A stretch of DNA of 8,482 bases from assembly GCA_030620735.1 (NCBI GenBank), contig JAUXDV010000072.1, positions 1 through 8,482 of the forward strand, given 5' to 3'. Positions 1 to 6,373 of the stretch are shown piece after piece (position 1 is the first letter of the stretch; each line of letters begins with the position of its first letter). The DNA is from Gammaproteobacteria bacterium. GTDB lineage: Bacteria > Pseudomonadota > Gammaproteobacteria > Chromatiales > Chromatiaceae. The position numbers and the translations under genes are program-made. The notes below the pieces were generated by a model. That model did no database searches. It worked only from the letters and a program-made list of their open reading frames with translations, and was not told the origin of the DNA.

Positions 1-232
1 CATCGATCACCCGCTGTGGCAAGGTATTGCCGATCGCAGCCGCTTCTATTTCGTGCATAGCTATTTTGTAGTTCCTGAAGAGAGCGATCTGATTGCTGCG
101 ACCACGGAGTATGGCGAGCGCTTCACCTGCGCGATTGCCAGGGATAACCTTTTTGCGGTGCAGTTCCATCCTGAAAAAAGCGCTGATGATGGCCTGCAGC
201 TGTTGAAAAACTTTGTTAACTGGAAACTTTGA
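1..232 (+). CDS. hisH: Imidazole glycerol phosphate synthase glutaminase subunit HisH (3' end only)
   Basis: This is the C-terminal 76 residues of the glutamine amidotransferase that releases ammonia from glutamine for the HisF cyclase in histidine synthesis; it acts in the cytoplasm. The frame opens at base 2 and ends at the TGA at 230-232. Visible family marks are FYFVHSYFV, which is typical of HisH, and AVQFHPEKS, which carries the His and Glu of the class I amidotransferase catalytic triad. The nucleophilic Cys would lie upstream of the window. The next gene, hisA, starts two bases after the stop, so the two are almost certainly co-transcribed and translationally coupled. Nothing is broken in the visible part. 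The identification is from sequence motifs and the hisA neighbour. Confidence 0.95.
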   Translation, partial: IDHPLWQGIADRSRFYFVHSYFVVPEESDLIAATTEYGERFTCAIARDNLFAVQFHPEKSADDGLQLLKNFVNWKL

Positions 233-234
233 TT

Positions 235-963
235 ATGTTGATAATTCCTGCGATTGATCTCAAGGATGGTAAATGCGTGCGTCTGCGCCAGGGGCGCATG
301 GACGACGATACGGTGTTCTCGGACAATCCGGTTGCGATGGCAAAACGCTGGGTTGACGCCGGTGCGCGCCGCCTGCATCTGGTCGATCTCAACGGCGCAT
401 TTGAGGGTGAACCGGTCAATGGCGATGTGGTGCGCGCCATAACGCAGGCATTTCCTGACCTGCCTGTCCAGGTGGGCGGAGGCATCCGTGATGCCGAAAC
501 CATTGAATCTTACCTCAAGGCGGGTGTCGAGTACTGCATCATCGGCACAAAAGCGGTGCGTGAACCGGAGTTTGTCGAGCGGGTGTGCAAGCAGTTCCCC
601 GGCCATATCATTGTCGGCATCGATGCCAAAGATGGCATGGTGGCTGTCGAGGGTTGGGCTGAAGTCTCTGATGTCAAGGCCGTTGACCTGGCCGCACGTT
701 TTGAAAATGCCGGTGTCAGCGCCATTGTCTATACCGATATCAGCCGCGACGGCATGATGCAGGGCGTCAATGCGGAGGCGACGGCGGAGTTGGCGAGGTC
801 AATCTCGATTCCGGTAGTCGCATCCGGCGGCATCACCAACATGGATGATATTCACCGCCTCCTGGAAGTCGCTGACAGCGGTATCGACAGCGCCATTACC
901 GGCAGGGCGATTTACGAGGGAACCCTCGATTTTGCCGAGGTGCAGCGGGTCGCCGACTCCTGA
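235..963 (+). CDS. hisA: Phosphoribosylformimino-5-aminoimidazole carboxamide ribotide isomerase HisA
   Basis: HisA converts ProFAR to PRFAR by an Amadori rearrangement, the step before the HisH-HisF synthase. The 242-residue protein has the usual length and the duplicated half-barrel (beta-alpha)8 signatures: IPAIDLKDGKCVRL at the N terminus with catalytic Asp8, GGGIR at 81-85, GIDAKDG with Asp130 as the second catalytic acid, YTDISRDG at 167-173, SGGI at 197-200 and ITGRAIYEG at 221-229. The ATG at 235 is preferred over the in-frame TTG at 229, because MLIIPAIDL is the normal family start and it sits two bases after the hisH stop. There is no strong Shine-Dalgarno, which fits coupling to hisH. 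hisF, often the next gene, is not downstream; purT converges with a 12-bp gap. Confidence 0.97.
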   Translation: MLIIPAIDLKDGKCVRLRQGRMDDDTVFSDNPVAMAKRWVDAGARRLHLVDLNGAFEGEPVNGDVVRAITQAFPDLPVQVGGGIRDAETIESYLKAGVEYCIIGTKAVREPEFVERVCKQFPGHIIVGIDAKDGMVAVEGWAEVSDVKAVDLAARFENAGVSAIVYTDISRDGMMQGVNAEATAELARSISIPVVASGGITNMDDIHRLLEVADSGIDSAITGRAIYEGTLDFAEVQRVADS

Positions 964-975
964 TGGTTAGACGCC

Positions 976-2157
976 TCATAATTTGATAGCAATCGCATCG
1001 GCCCCATCTATTGCTTTCCGTTTCGCATCATCAAGCGTCTTGCCGCGCGCCAGCACCACTCCCATGCGGCGTTCTCCACTCACCTGCGGTTTTCCAAAAA
1101 GACGGACCTGGGTATCCGGCTGTTCCAGGGCGGACTCGAGGTTGCCGAAACTGACCTGCGTAGACTCTCCTTCAGCCAGGATGACGCTGGTGGCAGAGGG
1201 GCCGTGAAAATGGATATTGGGGATTGGAAGAGCAACAATAGCTCTCGCATGCAGCGCAAACTGGGAGAGATCCTGGGATATCATGGTGACCATGCCGGTA
1301 TCATGCGGGCGGGGCGAGACCTCACTGAAAATCACCTCGTCACCCTTGATAAAGAGTTCCACGCCAAAGATGCCGCGGCCGCCCAGCGCATCTGTCACTT
1401 GCGCTGCAATCTCCCGGGCTGTGGCCATGGCCTGATCACTCATGGGCTGCGGCTGCCATGACTGGCGGTAGTCGCCATCGACCTGGGTGTGCCCAACCGG
1501 TTTGCAAAAGCTGGTTCCTCCATCATGGCGCACGGTCAGCAGTGTGATCTCGTAGTCAAAATCGACAAAACCCTCGACGATGACCTTGCCGGCGCCGCTA
1601 CGTCCCCCCTGCTGTGCATACTCCCATGCCTTATCGATATCCAACTCTTTCAGAATGGTGCTTTGCCCCTTTCCTGATGAACTCATGATCGGCTTGATGA
1701 TACAGGGTAAACCGATATCGGCAATCGCCTGATCGAACTCATCCCTGTTTTCTGCAAAACGGTATGCAGAGGTATGGATGCCGAGTTCCTCTGCAGCAAG
1801 GCGGCGGATACCTTCACGGTTCATTGTCAGCTGCGCTGCGCGGGCAGTTGGTATCACGCTGAAACCCTCTGTCTCGAGTGCGACCAGGGTGTCGGTTGCG
1901 ATCGCCTCGATCTCCGGCACGATGTAGTGTGGTTTCTCGCTCTCGATGACGGCGCGCAGCGCCTCGCCATCGAGCATGGAGATGACGTGGCTGCGATGCG
2001 CCACCTGCATGGCGGGAGCGTCGGCATAGCGGTCGACGACAATCACCTCGACGCCAATACGCTGCAGTTCGATGACAACCTCCTTGCCAAGTTCACCGCC
2101 TCCGCAAAAGAGTACGCGGGTTGCAGTAGGAGAGAGAGGAGTACCAATTGTTGTCAT
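976..2157 (-). CDS. purT: Formate-dependent phosphoribosylglycinamide formyltransferase PurT
   Basis: PurT makes formyl-GAR from GAR, formate and ATP. It is the folate-independent alternative to PurN at the third step of purine synthesis. The 393-residue product matches the known E. coli protein almost end to end as I recall it. It has FCGGGELGKEV (17-27) in the N-terminal nucleotide-binding domain, RYADAPAM and PHYIVPEIEAIATD (77-90) for GAR binding, the ATP-grasp loop MSSSGKGQ (158-165), and EVSPRPHDTGMVT (279-291). Glu267 and Glu279 are in place as the probable magnesium ligands. The ATG is preceded by AGGAAACAGC, a good ribosome-binding site. The gene is last in a minus-strand cluster, 29 bp after the methyltransferase gene, and converges on hisA with only 12 bp between stops and no hairpin terminator. 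I see no PurR-like operator. Confidence 0.97.
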   Translation of the reverse strand: MTTIGTPLSPTATRVLFCGGGELGKEVVIELQRIGVEVIVVDRYADAPAMQVAHRSHVISMLDGEALRAVIESEKPHYIVPEIEAIATDTLVALETEGFSVIPTARAAQLTMNREGIRRLAAEELGIHTSAYRFAENRDEFDQAIADIGLPCIIKPIMSSSGKGQSTILKELDIDKAWEYAQQGGRSGAGKVIVEGFVDFDYEITLLTVRHDGGTSFCKPVGHTQVDGDYRQSWQPQPMSDQAMATAREIAAQVTDALGGRGIFGVELFIKGDEVIFSEVSPRPHDTGMVTMISQDLSQFALHARAIVALPIPNIHFHGPSATSVILAEGESTQVSFGNLESALEQPDTQVRLFGKPQVSGERRMGVVLARGKTLDDAKRKAIDGADAIAIKL

Positions 2158-2186
2158 GCTGTTTCCTGAAAAAATGATGCGGATAT

Positions 2187-2777
2187 TTACTTCTTGACTG
2201 CCATCGCCACGGTGTAGCTTTTGCCCTGCTTGAGTTTTTTATGGTTGCCGAAGACTTCGGTAAATGCGCGTTTGATGAAGTTGCGCAACCCGGAAATTAC
2301 AACCACGTAGAAGCGCCCGCCCGGCTCGAGATGATCGTAGATATCCTGAAAGAAGAGGTAGTAGTGCTCATTGCTGGTTTTGGCAGGCAGGTTGGTCACT
2401 GCCAGAGTGAATGACTGTTTGCCAATGTGCTTGAGCCCGTCGCTGAGCTGTACCGAGACGTTGCTGATGTCGTTCAGGGCGGCATTTTTTGCTGCATATT
2501 CGACGGCAACAAAATCCTTATCGACAAGCAGACACTCTCCCTGCGGCGCCAGCCTGGCAATCGTTAGCCCCAGGGGACCGTAACCACAGCCGAGATCGAT
2601 CGCCGTGTCGTCACTTCTGACATCGAGATAGTCCAGCAGCATGCGCGTGCCCTGATCGATGGCGCGTGGAGAAAAGAGTCCCCAGGTAGTGTGAAAGGCG
2701 AGATGCTGCCCTTTGAGCGTGTCGTTGAAGTTGATCTCTTTGCGCAGCTCGGTAATTTTATTCTTATTCAGGGGCAA
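2187..2777 (-). CDS. Class I SAM-dependent methyltransferase, RsmC/RlmG-like
   Basis: This 196-residue protein is a small Rossmann-fold methyltransferase. Motif I is AIDLGCGYGPLG (59-70), an acidic post-I strand ends at LLVDKD (83-88), and the motif-IV position reads NLPAK (129-133). The layout with the motif near residue 60 and the final YTVAMAVKK strand resembles the MTS domain of RsmC/RlmG-type rRNA guanine-N2 methyltransferases. Those enzymes usually have NPP[FY] at motif IV, so NLPA is a departure, and the substrate (RNA, protein or small molecule) cannot be told. The start is a TTG at 2775-2777: an in-frame stop lies two codons upstream (2781-2783), the next Met is residue 46, and GAGAGA lies about seven bases upstream. 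The gene lies between the hypothetical gene and purT on the same strand, probably in one transcript. Confidence 0.8.
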   Translation of the reverse strand: MPLNKNKITELRKEINFNDTLKGQHLAFHTTWGLFSPRAIDQGTRMLLDYLDVRSDDTAIDLGCGYGPLGLTIARLAPQGECLLVDKDFVAVEYAAKNAALNDISNVSVQLSDGLKHIGKQSFTLAVTNLPAKTSNEHYYLFFQDIYDHLEPGGRFYVVVISGLRNFIKRAFTEVFGNHKKLKQGKSYTVAMAVKK

Positions 2778-2854
2778 AGTTTATCTCTCGATGGTGTATA
2801 GAGACGCCGGGGGTTTGAGCAGAAAGCAGCGGAATTTGAGAGGCAAAGGTGGTT

Positions 2855-3256
2855 TTATAGATAGCGTCGCCAGTGATCGGGACGCACATCACGGCAACCG
2901 TGATTGATCTGGTTATAGCGAGCAATAAAAACCTTTCTGGTGCAGTTGCTGCTGCCCTTGGTACAGCCCTGATTGGCGCGTTCGGTTTCTTCCGTGTAGA
3001 AAAAGAGTGCATCCCGGATCTTGTTGATGAGATTGTTCTTGAGAAAAAAACCGGCTTCTATCAGACCCTCCTCAATTTGCTCCAGGTTGATCTCAAGCAG
3101 GTGGTAGGTGATGCGCAGCTGATTCGCAGAGACGGCGCTGAGATCAAGAATCCCCTCGACACCGGCAAGGCGCTCTGCAGCCGTATTGGCCTGATGCTCA
3201 TCCGGATGAGATTTGTCAAAAAAAATCTCTCTTGTTTTAATATTCCTCTTCTCCAT
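2855..3256 (-). CDS. Conserved-looking hypothetical protein with Cys/His-rich C terminus
   Basis: I do not recognise a named family. The 133-residue product begins with a stretch (about 6-72) whose pattern of strands and helices, including AAERLAGVEGILDLSAVSANQLRITYHL followed by EQIEEGLIEAGFFL, resembles the beta-alpha-beta-beta-alpha-beta fold of heavy-metal-associated (HMA/ferredoxin-like) domains. It lacks the metal-binding CxxC loop. The C-terminal third (80-133) is basic and holds Cys98, Cys105 and Cys121 with His119 and His128, ending HGCRDVRPDHWRRYL. That spacing could bind a metal or form disulfides, but this is inference. There is no signal peptide or membrane segment. The ATG is preceded by TAGGATTAACGAC, a fair ribosome-binding site. 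It is the first gene of the minus-strand cluster leading to the methyltransferase (77 bp downstream) and purT. Confidence 0.72.
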   Translation of the reverse strand: MEKRNIKTREIFFDKSHPDEHQANTAAERLAGVEGILDLSAVSANQLRITYHLLEINLEQIEEGLIEAGFFLKNNLINKIRDALFFYTEETERANQGCTKGSSNCTRKVFIARYNQINHGCRDVRPDHWRRYL

Positions 3257-3465
3257 GTCGTTAATCCTATCTGATAATCCGCAATTTGCAAGTGGTTAAG
3301 TGCACATTTGTAGCGAGGAGTTTTGTCGCGACAAGTGAAAAATTGGGAAATTACTGCTGTTTTTCATGCGAGAGAGTCTATTTTCACTAATAAACTCTGG
3401 TAATGCACTGATAATAGTGATTCAATGCAGATACGAATAGTTTTATCCAGAAGGAGATTCAAAAT
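3257..3465. promoter_or_regulatory. Divergent intergenic region between the hypothetical gene and the PWGG-repeat protein gene
   Basis: This 209-bp AT-rich spacer must hold the promoters for both flanking genes. The right-hand gene has a strong ribosome-binding site, AGAAGGAG at about 3450-3457. A GATAAT hexamer at 3410-3415 could be its -10 box, but no good -35 box lies at the proper distance, so no exact promoter is called. A perfect 12-bp palindrome lies at 3323-3334. Confidence 0.4.
3323..3334. repeat. Perfect 12-bp palindrome TTGTCGCGACAA
   Basis: The 12 bases read the same on both strands. The palindrome sits about 65 bp upstream of the start of the minus-strand hypothetical gene and 130 bp upstream of the plus-strand secreted-protein gene. 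The position and symmetry suit a dimeric regulator's operator, but no known regulator is assigned and the symmetry could be chance. Confidence 0.4.
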
Positions 3466-4389
3466 ATGAAAACAACACTTAATTATGGAGTGGCTACCGC
3501 AATTTCAGCCGCCATGATGATGACGGCCACTATTGACGTGGCCAATGCAGAGCAGGATTATCGTTATCCGCCATTGCCGTCACAAGCAGCGGGGCAGGCT
3601 GCGCCAGCTCCAAAGTTTGCTCCTCAGGCGCAAGCAACACAGGCGCCTCCAGCCGCAGCGCCATCTCAGGCTCCGGCGCCAAAATTTGCACCAAGACGTC
3701 AGGATCCTGCAGCGCCAAAATTTGCGCCTGCCCGCCAAGCGGCGCCTCCTGCGGCAGCTGCACCACAGGCGGCGCCAGCCCCTGCACAGCGTCCTGCAGG
3801 ACCGCCTCCACGTGCAGCAAGCGCGGGACAACGACCTTCGGGACCCCCTCAGCGGAGCAGATCTCGCAGTGGTCCTCCTCCGCGTGGCGGATATGATCGC
3901 AGTGGTCCTCCATCACGAGGTGGATATGATCGCAGGCGTGGCGGTCGTGACAGAGATTGGGACAGCAACTGGGATATGCCATGGGGTGGTAAAAACTCGC
4001 CCTGGGGTGGTAGAAGTAACAGTTTTAGTATGCCATGGGGCGGTAGAGACAGAAATAGCCCGTGGGGAGGCCGTCGCGGAGGCAGCAGCATGCCATGGGG
4101 CGGTAGAAATAGCCCATGGGGTGGAAGTAGGGGCAGCAGCATGCCATGGGGCGGCGGCAGAGACAGCAGAATGCCGTTCACAGGACGCAACAGTGGCCCC
4201 AGCAAGTGGTTCGACAGCGGCGACCCCAAGGATATGTTCGAAGATATGTGGGATGATGGTATGAATGCACCGTCCGAAATGGGTGAGATGCCCGGTGGAT
4301 GGCGAGCCCCAACCATCAGCGTGCCGAATCCTGTTGAGGTTGGTGACGAACTCGAAAGAGGAAGTCGCGATATGTTCGAGGATAGATAG
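3466..4389 (+). CDS. Secreted low-complexity protein with alternating MPWGG/SPWGG repeats, possibly sulfur-globule-protein-like
   Basis: The 307-residue product begins with a Sec signal peptide (MKTTLNYG, then a hydrophobic core, cleavage likely after ANA at residue 28). The mature part has four zones. Residues 29-125 are Pro/Ala/Gln-rich with three [AP]PKFAP repeats. Residues 128-164 are Arg/Gly-rich with two SGPPxRGGYDR units. Residues 171-230 hold seven PWGG motifs that alternate strictly between MPWGG and SPWGG (starting at 171, 178, 189, 198, 209, 216 and 226). Residues 246-307 form an acidic tail with two DMFED copies and MPGGWRAPTISVPNPVEVGDE. There is no cysteine. The composition suggests a disordered, self-associating structural protein of the periplasm or cell exterior. 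Repetitive Gly/Trp/Asn-type proteins coat sulfur globules in sulfur bacteria, but I cannot prove membership. A strong ribosome-binding site (AGAAGGAG) sets the ATG. It is probably monocistronic, ending before a terminator. Confidence 0.75.
   Translation: MKTTLNYGVATAISAAMMMTATIDVANAEQDYRYPPLPSQAAGQAAPAPKFAPQAQATQAPPAAAPSQAPAPKFAPRRQDPAAPKFAPARQAAPPAAAAPQAAPAPAQRPAGPPPRAASAGQRPSGPPQRSRSRSGPPPRGGYDRSGPPSRGGYDRRRGGRDRDWDSNWDMPWGGKNSPWGGRSNSFSMPWGGRDRNSPWGGRRGGSSMPWGGRNSPWGGSRGSSMPWGGGRDSRMPFTGRNSGPSKWFDSGDPKDMFEDMWDDGMNAPSEMGEMPGGWRAPTISVPNPVEVGDELERGSRDMFEDR
3865..3930 (+). repeat. Two tandem 33-bp units within the secreted repeat protein gene
   Basis: Two adjacent 33-bp copies each begin CGCAGTGGTCCTCC and end GGATATGAT. 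They encode RSGPPxRGGYD twice, at residues 134-155. The copies differ mainly in the middle (CTCCGCGTGGC versus ATCACGAGGTG), which is consistent with duplication followed by divergence. A third partial unit (CGCAG) follows. Confidence 0.8.
3976..4155 (+). repeat. Seven PWGG-encoding repeats (alternating ATGCCATGGGG and AGCCC[AG]TGGGG-type units)
   Basis: Seven irregularly spaced 15-bp cores encode MPWGG or SPWGG. All four Met-type cores share ATGCCATGGGG, while the Ser-type cores vary (TCGCCCTGGGG, AGCCCGTGGGG, AGCCCATGGGG). The spacers are 2-7 residues rich in Gly, Arg, Ser and Asn. A degenerate eighth copy, MPFTG, follows at residue 236. The strict M/S alternation suggests the duplicated unit was a MPWGG-spacer-SPWGG pair. 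Confidence 0.85.
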
Positions 4390-4426
4390 TCCTCTCTTGC
4401 ATCTCCTTCTCCGGCGGGCGGATGCT

Positions 4427-4462
4427 AAAAGCCGCAGAGTGGAACTCTTTCCACTCTGCGGC
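4427..4462. terminator. Bidirectional rho-independent terminator between the repeat-protein gene and comM
   Basis: A perfect 14-bp stem (GCCGCAGAGTGGAA at 4431-4444 with its complement at 4449-4462) closes a 4-base loop CTCT. On the minus strand it is followed directly by TTTT (4430-4427), a short U-tract suited to ending comM transcription, whose stop is 28 bp upstream. On the plus strand the downstream bases are ACACTCTCTTG, a weaker U-tract, but the stem lies 42 bp after the stop of the secreted-protein gene. It probably serves both convergent genes. Confidence 0.88.
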
Positions 4463-4489
4463 ACACTCTCTTGATCTTACTGAATATCC

Positions 4490-5998
4490 CTAGCTTGCTG
4501 TTCTATCGAGGCTTCGATATCTGATTGCCTCTGTGAGATGCGCTGTCTCTATCTGTTGCCGCAGGTCATAATCGGCAATGGTGCGCGCCAGTTTTAAAAC
4601 CCGGTGGTAGGCGCGGTGCGACAGACTCAGGCTCTCTATGGCCTGCAGCAACAGTGCTTCATCACCAGGCTCCAATACGCAATACTGTTCGATCTGCTTC
4701 ACATTGAGCTGACTGTTCGGGCGTTGCTGACGCTGTAGCTGGATGCTGTGCGCCTGCTCGACATGTCGTCGAACCTCCTGACTCGTTATGCTTGAATCCG
4801 GCCTGGAAAGTAATTCTTCTGCGGCTAAAGCAGGCACCTCTATCTGTATGTCGATGCGGTCGAGCAGCGGCCCTGATATTTTGTTGCGGTATCGGCTGAT
4901 TTGTTCGGACGAACAGCGGCAGTTTCTGCGAGGATCGCCGAGGTGTCCGCAGGGGCAGGGATTCATCGCGGCAATCAGTTGAAATCTTGCCGGAAAGTCT
5001 GCCTGCCGTCCGGCGCGTGAAATGGTAATGGCGCCATTTTCCAGCGGTTCGCGCAGTGCTTCGAGTACACGGCGTTCGAATTCAGGCAACTCATCGAGAA
5101 ACAGCACGCCGTTATGCGCCAGGGAGATCTCTCCGGGGCGAGGTATGGTTCCACCGCCTACAAGCGCTGCAGCAGATGCGGTGTGATGCGGGGACCTGAA
5201 TGGCCGGATGCGCCATCTGCTGACATCGAACTCCTGGCCGGCAACCGAGCGAATCGCGGCATTTTCGAGTGCTTCATCTGTTGTCATGCCTGGCAACAGG
5301 CCGGGCAGGCGATTGGCAAGCATGCTCTTGCCTGTGCCGGGAGGGCCGGTCATCAATAGAGAGTGGCCGCCGGCGGCAGCAATGGTCAGGGCGCGCTTGG
5401 CGGCTTCCTGGGAGATGATCTCACTGAGATCCGGCAGAGAATAATCAGTGACCTCTTCATATTCTGCGCTGAATGGCTCTATCTGCCGTGTTTGGTTGAA
5501 ATGTTCAGTCACTTCGAGAAGATGTGTGACGGCATAGACCTCCAGTCCGGTGACACGGGAGGCCTCTTCGGCATTGGCAGCCGGAACGATGAGTTTTTTT
5601 CCGTTGCGATGGGCTGCCAGTGCGGCCGGTAGAATGCCGGAGATCGGGCGAATCTCCCCCGAAAGCGCCAGTTCTCCAATCAATTCGTAGTGATGGAGTT
5701 GCTGCTGTGAAAGATCACCTGTTGCTGCGAGAATGCCGACAGCGACTGGCAGATCAAAGCGGCTCCCCTCTTTGGGGACATCCGCAGGCGCCAGATTGAT
5801 GGTGATGCGCCGCGCAGGAAATTCAAATTCAGAATTTGTGATAGCCGCACGTACACGCTCGCGACTCTCCTGCACGGCTTTTTCGGGAAGGCCAACGATG
5901 TTAAAGGCAGGCAGGCCGTTGCCAAGATGGGATTCTATGGTTACCAGCGGCGCAGATATGCCCGCGCCCGAGCGGCTGTTAACAATTGAGAGTGACAT
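4490..5998 (-). CDS. comM: YifB/ComM family AAA+ ATPase, DNA branch-migration helicase of natural transformation
   Basis: ComM is a hexameric helicase that extends heteroduplex joints when incoming single-stranded DNA is integrated during transformation; it was formerly annotated as a magnesium-chelatase-like protein. The 502-residue product has the normal length. Residues 20-160 form the Lon-protease-like N-terminal ChlI domain (GLPAFNIVGLPEKAVQESRERVRAA, NLAPADVPKEGSRFDLPVA). The AAA+ core has Walker A GPPGTGKS (218-225), Walker B VLFLDE (298-303), PFRSPHHTAS (266-275) and LLDRIDI (378-384). A Cys cluster (C348, C350, C360, C362) in CPCGHLGDPRRNCRC is the family's putative zinc site. The MgCs2-type C-terminal domain follows. 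The ATG has AGGGAACGGC upstream. The gene lies 36 bp downstream of ubiK, a common gammaproteobacterial pairing. Confidence 0.95.
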   Translation of the reverse strand: MSLSIVNSRSGAGISAPLVTIESHLGNGLPAFNIVGLPEKAVQESRERVRAAITNSEFEFPARRITINLAPADVPKEGSRFDLPVAVGILAATGDLSQQQLHHYELIGELALSGEIRPISGILPAALAAHRNGKKLIVPAANAEEASRVTGLEVYAVTHLLEVTEHFNQTRQIEPFSAEYEEVTDYSLPDLSEIISQEAAKRALTIAAAGGHSLLMTGPPGTGKSMLANRLPGLLPGMTTDEALENAAIRSVAGQEFDVSRWRIRPFRSPHHTASAAALVGGGTIPRPGEISLAHNGVLFLDELPEFERRVLEALREPLENGAITISRAGRQADFPARFQLIAAMNPCPCGHLGDPRRNCRCSSEQISRYRNKISGPLLDRIDIQIEVPALAAEELLSRPDSSITSQEVRRHVEQAHSIQLQRQQRPNSQLNVKQIEQYCVLEPGDEALLLQAIESLSLSHRAYHRVLKLARTIADYDLRQQIETAHLTEAIRYRSLDRTAS

Positions 5999-6034
5999 GC
6001 CGTTCCCTGGCTATCATGAGTGAAATTTCCTGTT

Positions 6035-6280
6035 TTAATTCTTTGGTTGTTCCAGTTGCGCGACGTGCTTTTCCAGCAGTTCCAGTTTCTCTCGGGTGCG
6101 CGCTAGCACGGCCTGCTGGATATCAAACTCTTCGCGAGTGACGAGATTCATGCGCGACAGGGCGGATTGAAGTGCACTGTTAAGATGCTGGCGGGTATCT
6201 TTTTCCAGCGATGCAAGGCCGGGGGGGAGGGATTTGCTCAGCCTCTGGGAGATGTCATCAATGATTTTCGGGTCAAACAT
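6035..6280 (-). CDS. ubiK: Ubiquinone biosynthesis accessory factor UbiK (YqiC/BMFP family)
   Basis: UbiK is a small coiled-coil protein that binds UbiJ and membrane lipids and helps the soluble Ubi complex make ubiquinone under aerobic conditions. The 81-residue product shows MFDPKIIDDISQRL at the start, the family signature LVTREEFDIQQAVLARTREKLELLE (46-70) and a short C-terminal coiled coil. The start is placed at the ATG 6278-6280, because MxDPKxI is the conserved N terminus. An upstream in-frame ATG at 6386-6388 would add 36 residues, but that extension overlaps a terminator hairpin and a candidate promoter and resembles no family member. The ribosome-binding site is weak. comM follows 36 bp downstream, probably in one transcript. 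coq7, another ubiquinone gene, lies about 2 kb away on the other strand. Confidence 0.92.
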   Translation of the reverse strand: MFDPKIIDDISQRLSKSLPPGLASLEKDTRQHLNSALQSALSRMNLVTREEFDIQQAVLARTREKLELLEKHVAQLEQPKN

Positions 6281-6310
6281 GGCAAACCGCTTTGGAATAT
6301 CTATGCAGCC

Positions 6311-6340
6311 ATTATGCCTGCAGCCGATACAAAAGGTAAA
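6311..6340 (-). promoter_or_regulatory. Candidate sigma-70 promoter for ubiK-comM
   Basis: Read on the minus strand, a TTTACC box (6340-6335) is followed after an 18-bp spacer by CATAAT (6316-6311), matching four and five of six consensus bases. Transcription would start near 6304, about 24 bases before the ubiK ATG. Its position just after the minus-strand terminator, and before ubiK, supports it. It was found by eye and is not proven. Confidence 0.42.
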
Positions 6341-6342
6341 GG

Positions 6343-6373
6343 CAAAAAAAAGCGCAACGAAGGACGTTGCGCT
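6343..6373 (-). terminator. Rho-independent terminator on the minus strand, upstream of ubiK
   Basis: A 9-bp perfect stem (AGCGCAACG at 6351-6359 with its complement at 6365-6373) closes a 5-base loop. On the minus strand it is followed by a run of seven to eight Ts (bases 6351-6344), a textbook U-tract. It most simply ends the transcript of the ferredoxin gene, whose stop is 150 bp upstream, insulating ubiK. On the plus strand it is followed by AAAAATA, so it is not expected to work in that direction. Confidence 0.85.

Noticed and set aside
922..940. CCTCG/CGAGG hairpin near the end of hisA as a terminator
   Set aside because: It lies within the coding sequence, has only a 5-bp stem and is not followed by a T-run.
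2764..3012. Minus-strand open frame overlapping the end of the hypothetical gene and the start of the methyltransferase
   Set aside because: It overlaps two better-supported genes, has no recognisable motif and no ribosome-binding site.
2873..3274. Plus-strand open frame of 133 codons antiparallel to the hypothetical gene, equal in length
   Set aside because: The minus-strand frame has a good ribosome-binding site and a charged Cys/His tail, and lies in line with the downstream genes. The plus frame has no such support.
3976..4155. CRISPR-like array from regularly repeated DNA
   Set aside because: The repeats are short, in frame, of uneven spacing and encode PWGG motifs within a secreted protein. 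No spacers or cas genes are present.
3533..4264. Open frame of 243 codons on the plus strand overlapping the secreted-protein gene
   Set aside because: It is the +1 shadow of a repetitive GC-rich gene, rich in Arg, Leu and Gln. It has no signal peptide or ribosome-binding site, whereas the main frame has both.
3849..4464. Two long minus-strand open frames opposite the secreted-protein gene
   Set aside because: Their PPHG-type and APWHAAA-type repeats are the mirror of the PWGG repeats and would cross the terminator region. They are best explained as shadows.
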